A stretch of 64,000 nt of DNA from Clostridia bacterium. Its GTDB lineage: Bacteria > Bacillota > Clostridia > Oscillospirales > Acutalibacteraceae. Under the pieces are notes generated by a model. It did not search any database and was not told the DNA's origin. It saw only the letters and a program-made list of their open reading frames with translations. The stretch spans positions 1-64,000 of the forward strand of contig JAUNDK010000006.1 in the NCBI GenBank assembly GCA_030526115.1, given 5' to 3'. Position 1 is the stretch's first letter; each line of letters starts with the position of its first letter. Shown piece after piece: positions 14,799-23,049 of this stretch. The position numbers and the translations under genes were made by a program.

Positions 14799-16235
14799 TT
14801 ATATAAGCGAAGCTGTAAATTCTTCTGTAATCTCGTTGAGAAGCTGAGGGTTGGCTCTTCCGCCTGTCTCCCTCATTACCATGCCCTGAATGGACTTGAT
14901 GGCTGCCTTTTTGCCTGCTTTGTAGTCAGATACAACCTTCGGGTTGCTCTCCACAGCCTTATCAAAATAAGACTTAAGCAGAGTTTTGTCGTTAATCTGA
15001 CCTAAGTTGTTCTCTGTTACATAAAGAGCCGGGTCAATATCTTTACCCCAAAGGGTCTTAATGAGCTTTTTACCTGTGGAGGAGTTGATATCCCCTGCAC
15101 CTGTCATCTCGGCAATTTTAGCGAGGGCTTCGGGGCTTATCTTGATCTCAGGTTCTTCTGCGGTTGTAATTGAGAAGCAGTCACCTATCAGCAGGTTTGC
15201 AAGAATCTTTGAGTAAGAGGTATTCTTAACTGCTCTCTCAAAGTAATCGGATATATCCATATCCTCAACTATCATCTCGGCATCGTAGGCTGTGAGACCG
15301 TATTTTTCCATATACTTTGCTTTTCTTGCATCTGGAAGCTCGGGAATCTGTGCCTTGAGCTCAAGTATATGCTGATATGGGCTGATTATTGGTGCAAGAT
15401 CCGGGTCAGGGAAATAACGGTAATCGTTGGCATCTTCTTTTTTACGCATGGAGAAGGTTTTGCCGCTTGCCTGGTCGAATCGTCTTGTCTCCTGAACTAT
15501 CTCCTCACCGCTCTCAATTGCCTCAACCTGACGCTTGTACTCATACTCAATAGCCTTGGCAATAAATGTGAAGGAGTTGAGGTTCTTCATCTCGGTTCTT
15601 GTGCCGAATTTTTCTGTGCCTTTCTTTCTTACGGAAAGGTTTACATCGGCACGCATGGAGCCTTCCTGCATTTTGCAGTCGGATACGCCTGTGTAGAGAA
15701 TAACCGCACGAAGCTTTTTAAGATATGCCACAGCCTCTTCCGCGCTGCGAATGTCAGGCTCGGATACTATCTCTATAAGAGGAACGCCGCAACGGTTTGC
15801 ATCAAGCATGGTGCCGTACTCGTCATCGTGAACAAGTTTACCAGCATCCTCCTCTATATGGATTCTTGTAATGCCTATGCGCTTAGAGCCCTTTTCGGTC
15901 TCGATATCAAGGTGACCGTGCTGACAAAGGGGTAAATCATACTGGCTTATCTGGTATGCCTTTGGAAGGTCCGGGTAAAAGTAGTTCTTTCTGTCGGACT
16001 TTGAGAACTCTGTGATGGAGCAGTTTGTGGCCAAACCTGCCTTAATGGCATAATCCACAACCTGTCTGTTCAGCACAGGAAGAGTACCCGGCAGACCTAA
16101 GCAAACAGGACACACATGGGTGTTTGGTTCTGCCCCGAATGTTGTCGGGCAGGAGCAGAATATTTTGGTCTTTGTCTTAAGCTCCACATGAACCTCAAGA
16201 CCTATGACCATCTCGTAATCTTTTATCATGTTCAT
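14799..16235 (-). CDS. gatB: Asp-tRNA(Asn)/Glu-tRNA(Gln) amidotransferase subunit B
   Basis: Kinase/tRNA-binding subunit of the GatCAB amidotransferase, which phosphorylates the misacylated Asp-tRNA(Asn) or Glu-tRNA(Gln) before amidation. The 478 residues are normal length: MVIGLEVHVELKTKTKIFCSC and HVCPVCLGLPG carry the zinc Cys residues, RKNYFYPDLPKAYQISQ and MRADVNLSVR follow, and the C-terminal YqeY-like tail (VMRETGGRANPQLLNEI) contacts tRNA. It follows gatA after 17 bases and is the last gene of the T-box operon. Its ribosome binding site is weak (GGATAG), so translation coupling to gatA is plausible. Confidence 0.96.
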   Translation of the reverse strand: MNMIKDYEMVIGLEVHVELKTKTKIFCSCPTTFGAEPNTHVCPVCLGLPGTLPVLNRQVVDYAIKAGLATNCSITEFSKSDRKNYFYPDLPKAYQISQYDLPLCQHGHLDIETEKGSKRIGITRIHIEEDAGKLVHDDEYGTMLDANRCGVPLIEIVSEPDIRSAEEAVAYLKKLRAVILYTGVSDCKMQEGSMRADVNLSVRKKGTEKFGTRTEMKNLNSFTFIAKAIEYEYKRQVEAIESGEEIVQETRRFDQASGKTFSMRKKEDANDYRYFPDPDLAPIISPYQHILELKAQIPELPDARKAKYMEKYGLTAYDAEMIVEDMDISDYFERAVKNTSYSKILANLLIGDCFSITTAEEPEIKISPEALAKIAEMTGAGDINSSTGKKLIKTLWGKDIDPALYVTENNLGQINDKTLLKSYFDKAVESNPKVVSDYKAGKKAAIKSIQGMVMRETGGRANPQLLNEITEEFTASLI

Positions 16236-16252
16236 AATCTATCTATCCATTA

Positions 16253-17674
16253 TCAGGCCTGCTCGAAGCAATAGCCTGCTCTGTAAAGCATTTTTTCTGA
16301 GAACAGCGGACCTATGAGCTGCATGCCTATCGGCAGATTGTTCTTTCCTGTGCCGCATGGCATAGATAAACTTGGAACACCTGCAATATTGACGGGAACG
16401 GTGTAAATATCACCGAGGTACATCTCAAGAGGATCGCCTGTTTTTTCACCTAATTTATAAGCTGTTGTCGGACTTACAGGAGAGAGTATGAAATCACAGC
16501 TCTCGAAAGCCCTGTTGAAATCGTTGATGATGAGGGTTCTTACCTGAAGTGCCTTTTTGTAGTAGGCATCGTAATAACCACTGGAAAGAGCAAATGTACC
16601 GAGCATTATTCTTCTTTTTACCTCGGCACCGAAGCCCTCGCTTCTGGAGTTCTTGTAAAGCTCTGTTATGTCGTCATATTTTTCACTGCGGTAGCCGTAT
16701 CTTGCACCGTCGAATCTTGCAAGGTTTGAGCTTGCCTCGGCAGAGCTTATTACATAGTAGGCAGGCAGAGCGTAATCAAGTCTCGGAATGCTGAGCTCCA
16801 CCAGCTCTGCGCCCATGCTCTCATAGGTTTTTGCGGCATTCATTACGGCTTCTTTAACCTCGTCACTTATGCCCTCGCCGAAGAACTCTTTTATAATACC
16901 TATCTTCATGCCCTTTACGGACTTGCCTATCTCCGATGTGAAATCATCGTAAGTTCTTTTTACGGATGTGGTATCTCTCTCGTCATGACCTGTTATGGTG
17001 TTTAAAACTATGGCGTTGTCCTCAACACTCTTTGTGAGTGGGCCTATCTGGTCGAGGGAGCTGGCAAAGGCAACAAGACCGAATCTTGAAACACTGCCAT
17101 AGGTCGGTTTCATTCCCACAACACCGCAGAAAGAGGCGGGCTGGCGTATGCTTCCGCCTGTATCGGACCCGAGGCTGTAAACACATTCATCAGCGGCAAC
17201 TGCGGCGGCACTTCCGCCTGAGGAGCCACCCGGAACATGAGCTGTATTGCGTGGGTTCTTTGTCTTTCTGAATGCGGAGTTCTCGCAGGTGGAGCCCATT
17301 GCGAATTCATCCATGTTGAGCTTGCCGAGCATTACCGCACCTTCATCAAAGAGCTTTCCTGTAACATGTGCCTCATAAGGAGGAACAAAGTTATATAACA
17401 TTTTGGATGCGCAGGTGGTCTTTACACCCTTCGTGCAGATATTGTCCTTTACTGCCATCGGAATGCCTGTGAGGGGGCTTCCGCCGCCCTCGGCAATTAT
17501 GGCATCTGCCTTTTTGGCCATACCAAGAGCCTTTTCCTCGGTTATACTGAGGAATGCCCCTATTTCTTCATCTTTCTTTTTTATCTCATCAAGGTAGAGC
17601 TTTGTGAGTTCCACGCTTGTGAACTCTTTGCCCCTCAATCCCTGGGATAATTCCCTAATGCTTTTCTTTATCAT
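16253..17674 (-). CDS. gatA: Asp-tRNA(Asn)/Glu-tRNA(Gln) amidotransferase subunit A
   Basis: Glutaminase subunit of GatCAB that releases ammonia from glutamine and channels it to GatB. The 473 residues include the amidase-signature Ser-cisSer-Lys triad: Lys76 in [11 protein letters not shown], Ser151 in [11 protein letters not shown] and Ser175 in [11 protein letters not shown]. It begins 14 bases after the stop of the AspRS-GatC fusion. No separate gatC exists in the operon, so GatA must assemble with the GatC domain fused to AspRS. Confidence 0.96.
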   Translation of the reverse strand: MIKKSIRELSQGLRGKEFTSVELTKLYLDEIKKKDEEIGAFLSITEEKALGMAKKADAIIAEGGGSPLTGIPMAVKDNICTKGVKTTCASKMLYNFVPPYEAHVTGKLFDEGAVMLGKLNMDEFAMGSTCENSAFRKTKNPRNTAHVPGGSSGGSAAAVAADECVYSLGSDTGGSIRQPASFCGVVGMKPTYGSVSRFGLVAFASSLDQIGPLTKSVEDNAIVLNTITGHDERDTTSVKRTYDDFTSEIGKSVKGMKIGIIKEFFGEGISDEVKEAVMNAAKTYESMGAELVELSIPRLDYALPAYYVISSAEASSNLARFDGARYGYRSEKYDDITELYKNSRSEGFGAEVKRRIMLGTFALSSGYYDAYYKKALQVRTLIINDFNRAFESCDFILSPVSPTTAYKLGEKTGDPLEMYLGDIYTVPVNIAGVPSLSMPCGTGKNNLPIGMQLIGPLFSEKMLYRAGYCFEQA

Positions 17675-17688
17675 TTTTACTTACCTGT

Positions 17689-19773
17689 TTATTCAAATGC
17701 CTTTGGCACATAGATATATTCTTCGGTGTGGGTAGGTGCGTTCATCAGCATCTCTGCCCTTGAGTAGTCGCTTCTCGGAATATCCTCACGCATGACATTT
17801 GTCTGCTCCACAACATGGGCTGTTGGTTTTACATCTTCAATATCAAGCTCTGAGAGCTTGTCGGCAAATGCGATTATGCTCTGCATCTGTGATGGCATCT
17901 CTGTCATCTCTTCCTTTGTCAGGCTCAATCTTGCAAGGTTTGCGACATTCTGAATATCAATCTGTGGTTTCATTTTTTTCTTAGCTGCCTTTCCGTCTGA
18001 AAGTTCGGGGGCCTTGAAAGCCTCAGCTAAGTTTAACACCTCAAGCTGCTCTGTGTCTACTGTGTTCGGAGCATCTGTGAGCGGACAGCTTGCGTCCTTT
18101 ACCTTTGGGAATGCTATTACATCTCTTAATGAGTCTGCCTTTAAAAGTAACATTGTGAGTCGGTCGAGACCGAATGCGAAACCGCCGTGAGGAGGTGTGC
18201 CGTAACGGAAAGCGTTTACCATGAATCCGAAGCGTTCCTCAATCTCTTCATCGCTGAAGCCTAGGGCTTCGAACATAGCCTGCTGAACATCGGGACGATG
18301 AATTCTTATGGAGCCAGAACCAAGCTCTGTGCCGTTTAATACAACATCATAGGCCTGGGCACGAACTCTGCCCGGATCTGTCCTGAGGAACTCTATGTCT
18401 TCCTCGTAAGGCATTGTGAATGGATGGTGGGTTGCAACCCAGCGTTTTTCTTCTTCGCTGTACTCAAACTCAGGGAAATCCGTGACGAAGAGGAACTTGT
18501 ATTCATCTCTGCGTAAGTGGAGCATATCCGCAATATCGAGTCTGAGTCCACCGAGGGTTCTTCTTACTGTGGAAAGCTTATCCGCACAGAAGAGAATGAA
18601 GTCGCCCTCTTTTGCATTTACTCTCTCAATGAGTTCCTGCATGAGCTCAGGCTCAAAGTACTTTGTGAGAACGGAATAAAGTTCACCGTCGGGGCGTATG
18701 CTTATCCATGCCATACCGCCTGCACCATAGGAGAGTGCCTTTTCGGTGAGTTCTTCAATCTGGCTTCTTGTGAAGCTGTCACCGCCCGGAACATTGATGG
18801 CTCTTACTATTCCACCGCTTTTTACAACCTTGTTGAAAACTGTGAAGGAACATTTTCCTGCAATGTCTGTAATATCAACAATAGGAAGCTCAAAGCGTAA
18901 ATCAGGCTTATCACTGCCGTAAACATCCATGGCTGTATGCCATGTCATGCGCTCAAACGGCTCTGTAATCTCCTCGTGCATGAGCTCTTTCATGATGTGC
19001 TTGAAGAGCTTTTCGAGGTGAATGAAAATATCCTCCTGCTCCACAAAGCTTAATTCCATATCAACCTGAGTGAATTCAGGCTGACGGTCGGCACGAAGAT
19101 CCTCATCACGGAAGCACCTTGCAACCTGATAGTATTTATCGAAACCACCCACCATGAGAAGCTGTTTGAATATCTGCGGTGACTGTGGCAGGGCGTAGAA
19201 CGTTCCCGGATGAACTCTTGACGGAACAAGGTAATCTCTCGCACCCTCAGGAGTGGATTTTGTGAGGTAAGGTGTTTCCACCTCGATGAAATCATCGTTG
19301 TCAAGATAATCTCTGACTACCTTTGTGAGCTGATGGCGAAACTTTAAATTTCTAACCATCTCGGGACTTCTTAAATCGAGGAACCTGTATTTTAATCTTA
19401 AATCTTCACGGACCTTGTTTCTGTCGTCCATGTTGTACGGCAAAGATGTACAAGTACTTAAAAGCTTAATGCTCTCTGCCGCAAGTTCTATTGTACCTGT
19501 GGGAAGTTTCGGGTTGTAGGTTTCTTCGTCTCTCCTGCGAAGTAAGCCGCTTACTTCAATTACAGACTGGTTTCTGAGAGTTTCGGCAATATGGAATTCT
19601 TCCTCTGTGAGATTCGAAGCGTTGAACACAACCTGCAAAGTACCCTCTCTGTCTCTGAGGTCGATAAAAATAACGCCGCCCATATCTCTCTTTGTCTGCA
19701 CCCAGCCGGCAAGGCTTATTTTACTTCCCATTTCTTTTTCGGTAAGCCTGCCGCAATAATGAGTTCTGTTCAT
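17689..19773 (-). CDS. aspS-gatC: Fusion of aspartyl-tRNA synthetase with GatC
   Basis: One uninterrupted 694-residue frame. Residues 1-590 are a full bacterial class II AspRS: OB anticodon-binding domain (NRTHYCGRLTEK, GWVQTKRDMGG), motif 2 ARCFRDEDLRAD, a GAD insertion and motif 3 GFAFGLDRLTM. After a short Lys/Ala linker (DGKAAKKK), residues 601-694 are a complete GatC of normal length (IQNVANLARLSLTKEEM, then MREDIPRSDYSRAEMLMNAP). The synthetase would charge tRNA(Asn) with Asp, and the fused GatC would tie it to GatA/GatB for amidation. No good internal ribosome binding site precedes Met601, so separate GatC synthesis is not obvious. GAAGGAAG precedes the ATG. Confidence 0.95.
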   Translation of the reverse strand: MNRTHYCGRLTEKEMGSKISLAGWVQTKRDMGGVIFIDLRDREGTLQVVFNASNLTEEEFHIAETLRNQSVIEVSGLLRRRDEETYNPKLPTGTIELAAESIKLLSTCTSLPYNMDDRNKVREDLRLKYRFLDLRSPEMVRNLKFRHQLTKVVRDYLDNDDFIEVETPYLTKSTPEGARDYLVPSRVHPGTFYALPQSPQIFKQLLMVGGFDKYYQVARCFRDEDLRADRQPEFTQVDMELSFVEQEDIFIHLEKLFKHIMKELMHEEITEPFERMTWHTAMDVYGSDKPDLRFELPIVDITDIAGKCSFTVFNKVVKSGGIVRAINVPGGDSFTRSQIEELTEKALSYGAGGMAWISIRPDGELYSVLTKYFEPELMQELIERVNAKEGDFILFCADKLSTVRRTLGGLRLDIADMLHLRRDEYKFLFVTDFPEFEYSEEEKRWVATHHPFTMPYEEDIEFLRTDPGRVRAQAYDVVLNGTELGSGSIRIHRPDVQQAMFEALGFSDEEIEERFGFMVNAFRYGTPPHGGFAFGLDRLTMLLLKADSLRDVIAFPKVKDASCPLTDAPNTVDTEQLEVLNLAEAFKAPELSDGKAAKKKMKPQIDIQNVANLARLSLTKEEMTEMPSQMQSIIAFADKLSELDIEDVKPTAHVVEQTNVMREDIPRSDYSRAEMLMNAPTHTEEYIYVPKAFE

Positions 19774-19828
19774 TTTTTTACTTCCTTCTTTCCAAAAGCG
19801 ACCTGTCCGATGTTAAGTCACGACAAAC

Positions 19829-20124
19829 AAAAAAGCCGCCCATCCCTAACTTAATAGGGACGAACAGCTCAAAATTATATGGCTATCCGCGGTACCACCC
19901 ATAATAGACCACGTCTTTGTGTTCCGCTCACACCGTACTGACATACAGTTCTGCCTTTAACGCTGCAGTTGCGTCTGAGTCTACTTGCAAATCTGCTTTC
20001 GGTCAGCGGCTCCGAGATGTTCTTCCACCGTAACTCCGTGCTGAACTCACACCAACCGTCAGCTCTCTGAAACTTCTGTTTCGGCTTACTCTTCTCATCA
20101 TTGCCTTTTCGCTTTTTTAATTAT
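19829..20124 (-). ncRNA. T-box riboswitch of the aspS-gatC/gatA/gatB operon
   Basis: The minus-strand leader of about 295 bases has all T-box landmarks: an AGTA-type start region with AATGATGAGAAGAGTAA, stem I with GGTTGGTG and CTCGGAGC, and the invariant T-box core GGGTGGTACCGCGG (19887-19901) that pairs with uncharged tRNA acceptor ends. A terminator follows. In the specifier region near 20019-20022 the sequence GAAC offers overlapping GAA (Glu) and AAC (Asn) codons. tRNA(Asn) control suits the gene products. The class call is firm, the specifier reading is inference. Confidence 0.92.
19835..19868 (-). terminator. T-box regulated terminator
   Basis: Minus strand: GCTGTTCGTCCCTA pairs over all 14 positions (with G-T pairs) with TAGGGATGGGCGGC, loop TTAAGT, followed by TTTTTTG. 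It is mutually exclusive with the antiterminator that uses the T-box core just upstream. Confidence 0.9.
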
Positions 20125-20130
20125 AGTCGC

Positions 20131-20159
20131 ATTATAGTATTTCATGTCCGTTTTGTCAA
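20131..20159 (-). promoter_or_regulatory. Consensus promoter of the T-box operon
   Basis: Minus strand TTGACA (20154-20159), 17-base spacer, TATAAT (20131-20136): a perfect sigma-A promoter placing the start near 20124, directly before the T-box leader. Confidence 0.9.
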
Positions 20160-20311
20160 TATGAAATTTTTAATCTGCAATCCTGCATTTTGTGCGATTC
20201 AGGTATTACCGCATCATATAATACTCTACAAATGATTGACTTTAACCTTACAACATAGTTTATATTAATTCAGAAATAATAAAATCAGAAATATTGCTTC
20301 TGTTAATGCTA

Positions 20312-20340
20312 TTGACACTTTAATCTTTTCGATTTATAAT
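20312..20340 (+). promoter_or_regulatory. Consensus promoter of the amino acid ABC importer
   Basis: TTGACA (20312-20317), 17-base spacer, TATAAT (20335-20340): perfect sigma-A consensus. The leader would be about 150 bases. Confidence 0.85.
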
Positions 20341-20364
20341 GCATATGGTAACGATACCGCATGC
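20341..20364 (+). promoter_or_regulatory. Operator-like palindrome covering the transcription start
   Basis: GCATATGGTA - ACGA - TACCGCATGC is a 24-base palindrome with eight of ten arm positions matching. It begins immediately after the -10 box, where a bound repressor would block the perfect promoter. The regulator is unknown. Confidence 0.55.
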
Positions 20365-20450
20365 GATAATATACATTAATATTTTCTCATACCATAAAAA
20401 ATGTAAAATGGAGTTTATTACCTAAAAATGTGGATATATACATCTGTTAA

Positions 20451-20459
20451 TGTTATAAT
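20451..20459 (+). promoter_or_regulatory. Second, extended -10 promoter of the ABC importer
   Basis: TGT followed by TATAAT (20454-20459), 41 bases before the permease start. The word TCTGTTAATG lies just before it and again at 20300, upstream of the first promoter. Confidence 0.45.
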
Positions 20460-20500
20460 ATTAATTCAGGTGTATGTTAATAAAAGTGAGGAGAATTTTT

Positions 20501-21175
20501 ATGGACGGAAGACTATGGTCTATACTTTTGGAGTCGTTTCCGAAAATACTCATGGCAGGTATTAAAGTCACCATACCGCTTACGGTTATTTCCTTTGTAC
20601 TTGCACTTTTTATATCGGTTGTTGTTGCCATGATTCAGTATGCGGATGTTCCCGTGCTGAAGCATATATGCAGGTTCTACATCTGGCTTATCAGAGGCAC
20701 ACCAATGCTTGTTCAGTTATTCGTTGTGTTCTACGGTCTGCCGGGTGTGGGAATTAGCCTTGAGGCTTTTCCTGCGGCGATACTGGTACTTGCATTCAAC
20801 GAAGGAGCCTACATGGCGGAAAGTGTGCGTGGAGCCCTTGAATCTGTGCCTGTCGGCCAGCTTGAAGCCGGTGAATGCGTGGGTCTCAGCTATTTTCAGA
20901 TTATGTACAGAATAGTACTGCCACAGGCGTTCAGGGTTGCTTTTCCGGCACTCTCAAACTCTCTCATATCCATGGTAAAGGGTACATCACTTGTAACCAC
21001 AGTTACCATTACAGAGATGCTTCAGACAGCAAAAATCATCAACTCCAGATACTACCAGCCCATGGGACTTTACTGCGAGGTTGCCCTTGTTTATCTCATG
21101 TTCTGCTCTGTTCTGACATTGTTACAGAGAGTTGTTGAGAAGAAACTGAATTCTTACGGAGGCAGAAGCAAATGA
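20501..21175 (+). CDS. Polar amino acid ABC importer permease
   Basis: A 224-residue inner membrane permease of the HisM/TcyB type with about five helices. The motif RGTPMLVQLFVVFYGLP and the coupling loop EAGECVGLSYFQIMYRIVLPQAFRVAFP are diagnostic for polar amino acid importers. ATG at 20501 is used because GTGAGGAG lies seven bases upstream; an earlier ATG at 20474 lacks one. The ATPase gene overlaps its stop (ATGA) and a lipoprotein receptor follows, giving a complete importer of permease homodimer type. Confidence 0.93.
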   Translation: MDGRLWSILLESFPKILMAGIKVTIPLTVISFVLALFISVVVAMIQYADVPVLKHICRFYIWLIRGTPMLVQLFVVFYGLPGVGISLEAFPAAILVLAFNEGAYMAESVRGALESVPVGQLEAGECVGLSYFQIMYRIVLPQAFRVAFPALSNSLISMVKGTSLVTTVTITEMLQTAKIINSRYYQPMGLYCEVALVYLMFCSVLTLLQRVVEKKLNSYGGRSK

Positions 21176-21924
21176 CCCTGGAAGTTAAGAATTTACACAA
21201 AAACTTTGACGGAAAAGAGGTTCTCAAGGGAATTGACTTTGAAGTCAGGGACGGTGATGTTGTCGCCGTGCTCGGTCCCAGCGGATCGGGTAAAACAACC
21301 ATATTGAGATGCATTAATTTTCTTGAAAAAGCCGACGATGGTAAGCTGATATTTGACGGTGAGAGTTTCAATCTTGCAAAAATCAGCAAAAAAGACAAGA
21401 AACGTCTGAGAATGAAAACATCCTTCGTTTTCCAGAATTACAATCTGTTTCTCAATAAGACAGTTCTTCAGAATGTAACTCTCGGCTTAACCGCTGCAAG
21501 AAAAATAAGCAGGCAGGAAGCCGAGGCAAAGGCAATTGCAATGCTGGAAAAGGTTGGCATGGCAGACAGGCTCGATGCTTACCCGTCTCAGCTTTCAGGC
21601 GGACAACAGCAGAGAGTAGCCATTGCAAGGGCATTGGCAACAGACCCGGAGATTATTTACTTCGATGAACCCACATCTGCCCTTGACCCTGAGCTTATTG
21701 GTGAAGTTCTTGCCGTTATGCGACAGCTTGCGGAGGACGGCATGACAATGATAGTCGTAACCCACGAAATGAACTTTGCAAGAAATGTATCCAACAGAAT
21801 AATCTTTATGGAAAACGGCAATATAATAGAGACAGGATCTTCAAAGGAGTTCTTTGAGAACCCTAAGAAAGAGAGATCCAGAGAATTTGTTCGTTCAATC
21901 ACGGCAGACAGAACCGCCGATTGA
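21172..21924 (+). CDS. Polar amino acid ABC importer ATPase (GlnQ/TcyC-like)
   Basis: A 250-residue ABC ATPase: Walker A GPSGSGKTT, Q-loop VFQNYNLFLNKTVLQNVTLG, perfect signature LSGGQQQRVAIARAL, Walker B IIYFDEPTSALDPEL, and switch His in VVTHEMNFA. These, with its overlap to the permease gene, identify the energy-coupling subunit of a polar amino acid importer. The substrate is set by the lipoprotein downstream. Confidence 0.95.
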   Translation: MTLEVKNLHKNFDGKEVLKGIDFEVRDGDVVAVLGPSGSGKTTILRCINFLEKADDGKLIFDGESFNLAKISKKDKKRLRMKTSFVFQNYNLFLNKTVLQNVTLGLTAARKISRQEAEAKAIAMLEKVGMADRLDAYPSQLSGGQQQRVAIARALATDPEIIYFDEPTSALDPELIGEVLAVMRQLAEDGMTMIVVTHEMNFARNVSNRIIFMENGNIIETGSSKEFFENPKKERSREFVRSITADRTAD

Positions 21925-21961
21925 TATATTCTTTTTCTAATACACAAGGAGGAAAACATAA

Positions 21962-22879
21962 ATGAAAAAGATTATCGCACTCATTTTAGCTCTTGCAGTA
22001 TGCACAGCTGTATTTACAGGATGCACAGTAAAAGAGAAGGAAGAGTCCACAACAGCTGAAGTTGTCGAAGTAACAGACGAAGCATCAGAAGAAGAAGTTT
22101 CCGAAGAAGCTTCCGAAGAAAAGACAGATGCAGAGCAGTCAGAGCTTGAAGCTCTCCTCGCAAATGCAGACGGCAAGCTCGCTGATATTATTGAGGCAGG
22201 CACTATCACAATCGCAACAGAAGGCGCATGGTCCCCATGGACTTACCACGATGAGACATCAGACGAACTCACAGGTTTTGATGTTGAAATGGGCAAAGAG
22301 ATTGCCGCAAGACTCGGCGTTCAGGCAGATTTCAAAGAGACAACATGGGATGCCATCCTCTCAGGTGTTCAGTCCGGCAGATTCGACATTGCATGCAACG
22401 GTGTAGGTTACACAGAGGAAAGAGCAGAGAGCTACAACTTCTCCGAGCCATATATCTACACAAAGCAGGTTCTTCTTGTAGGTGCAGACAACGAGGATAT
22501 CACATCTTACGAGGACCTCAAGGGCAAAACAACAGCCAACTCCGTTGGTTCCACTTATGCCGCTGTTGCAGAGGAATACGGCGCAACCGTAACAAATGTT
22601 GATACTCTCGACCAGACTATCGAACTTCTCCTTCAGGGCAGAATCGATGCAACTATCAACGCTGAGGTTTCTTACCTCGACTACATCAATGTTCACCCGG
22701 ATGCAGCCATCAAGGTTGTTGCAAAGAGCGAAGGTGAGAAGGTTGCAATTCCAACAGCAAAGGAAAACACTGACTCCCTCGTTAAGGCTATCAACCTCAT
22801 TCTTGAGGATATGAGAGCAGACGGAACTCTCACAGCTCTCTCCGAGCAGTTCTTCGGCGGAGATATTACAAATCCGTAA
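21962..22879 (+). CDS. Amino acid ABC importer substrate-binding lipoprotein, cystine/polar amino acid type
   Basis: A 305-residue receptor. Residues 1-20 form a lipoprotein signal (ALAVCTAVFTGC), with lipidation predicted at Cys20; then an acidic Glu/Ser/Ala linker (25-60), then a type II periplasmic-binding fold. The ligand motif GAWSPWTYHDETSDELTGFDVEMGKEIAARLG is followed by WDAILSGVQSGRFDIACNGVGYTEERAESYNFSEPY. The overall pattern resembles cystine-binding TcyA/FliY proteins, but the ligand is not certain. It is the third gene of the importer operon and ends before a terminator. Confidence 0.92.
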   Translation: MKKIIALILALAVCTAVFTGCTVKEKEESTTAEVVEVTDEASEEEVSEEASEEKTDAEQSELEALLANADGKLADIIEAGTITIATEGAWSPWTYHDETSDELTGFDVEMGKEIAARLGVQADFKETTWDAILSGVQSGRFDIACNGVGYTEERAESYNFSEPYIYTKQVLLVGADNEDITSYEDLKGKTTANSVGSTYAAVAEEYGATVTNVDTLDQTIELLLQGRIDATINAEVSYLDYINVHPDAAIKVVAKSEGEKVAIPTAKENTDSLVKAINLILEDMRADGTLTALSEQFFGGDITNP

Positions 22880-22902
22880 TTCATTGGAAATATAAATTTT
22901 CA

Positions 22903-22939
22903 GGCAGGATTTACCTCAAAAGGCAGGTCCTGCCTTTTG
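22903..22939 (+). terminator. Terminator of the amino acid importer operon
   Basis: GGCAGGA (22903-22909) pairs with TCCTGCC (22928-22934), then TTTTG. An alternative AAAAGGCA/TGCCTTTT hairpin lies inside. Confidence 0.8.
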
Positions 22940-22984
22940 TTATGCTCAAGAGTAAACGGCATTATTAAGTGCTTCGTATTCATA

Positions 22985-23029
22985 AATAAAACAAGGCAGG
23001 ATTCGCCTTTACGCAAAACCCTGCCTTGT
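22985..23029 (-). terminator. Terminator of the ppk1-pfkA operon
   Basis: Minus strand ACAAGGCAGG...CCTGCCTTGT (arms 22991-23000 and 23020-23029) followed by TTTATTTATG. Confidence 0.85.
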
Positions 23030-23049
23030 CAATAATTCTTAATTGTTCA

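Noticed and set aside
17692-17973. Separate gatC gene starting at Met601 of the fusion
   Set aside because: No Shine-Dalgarno sequence precedes this Met and the reading frame is continuous with AspRS; only AAGAAAAAA lies upstream.
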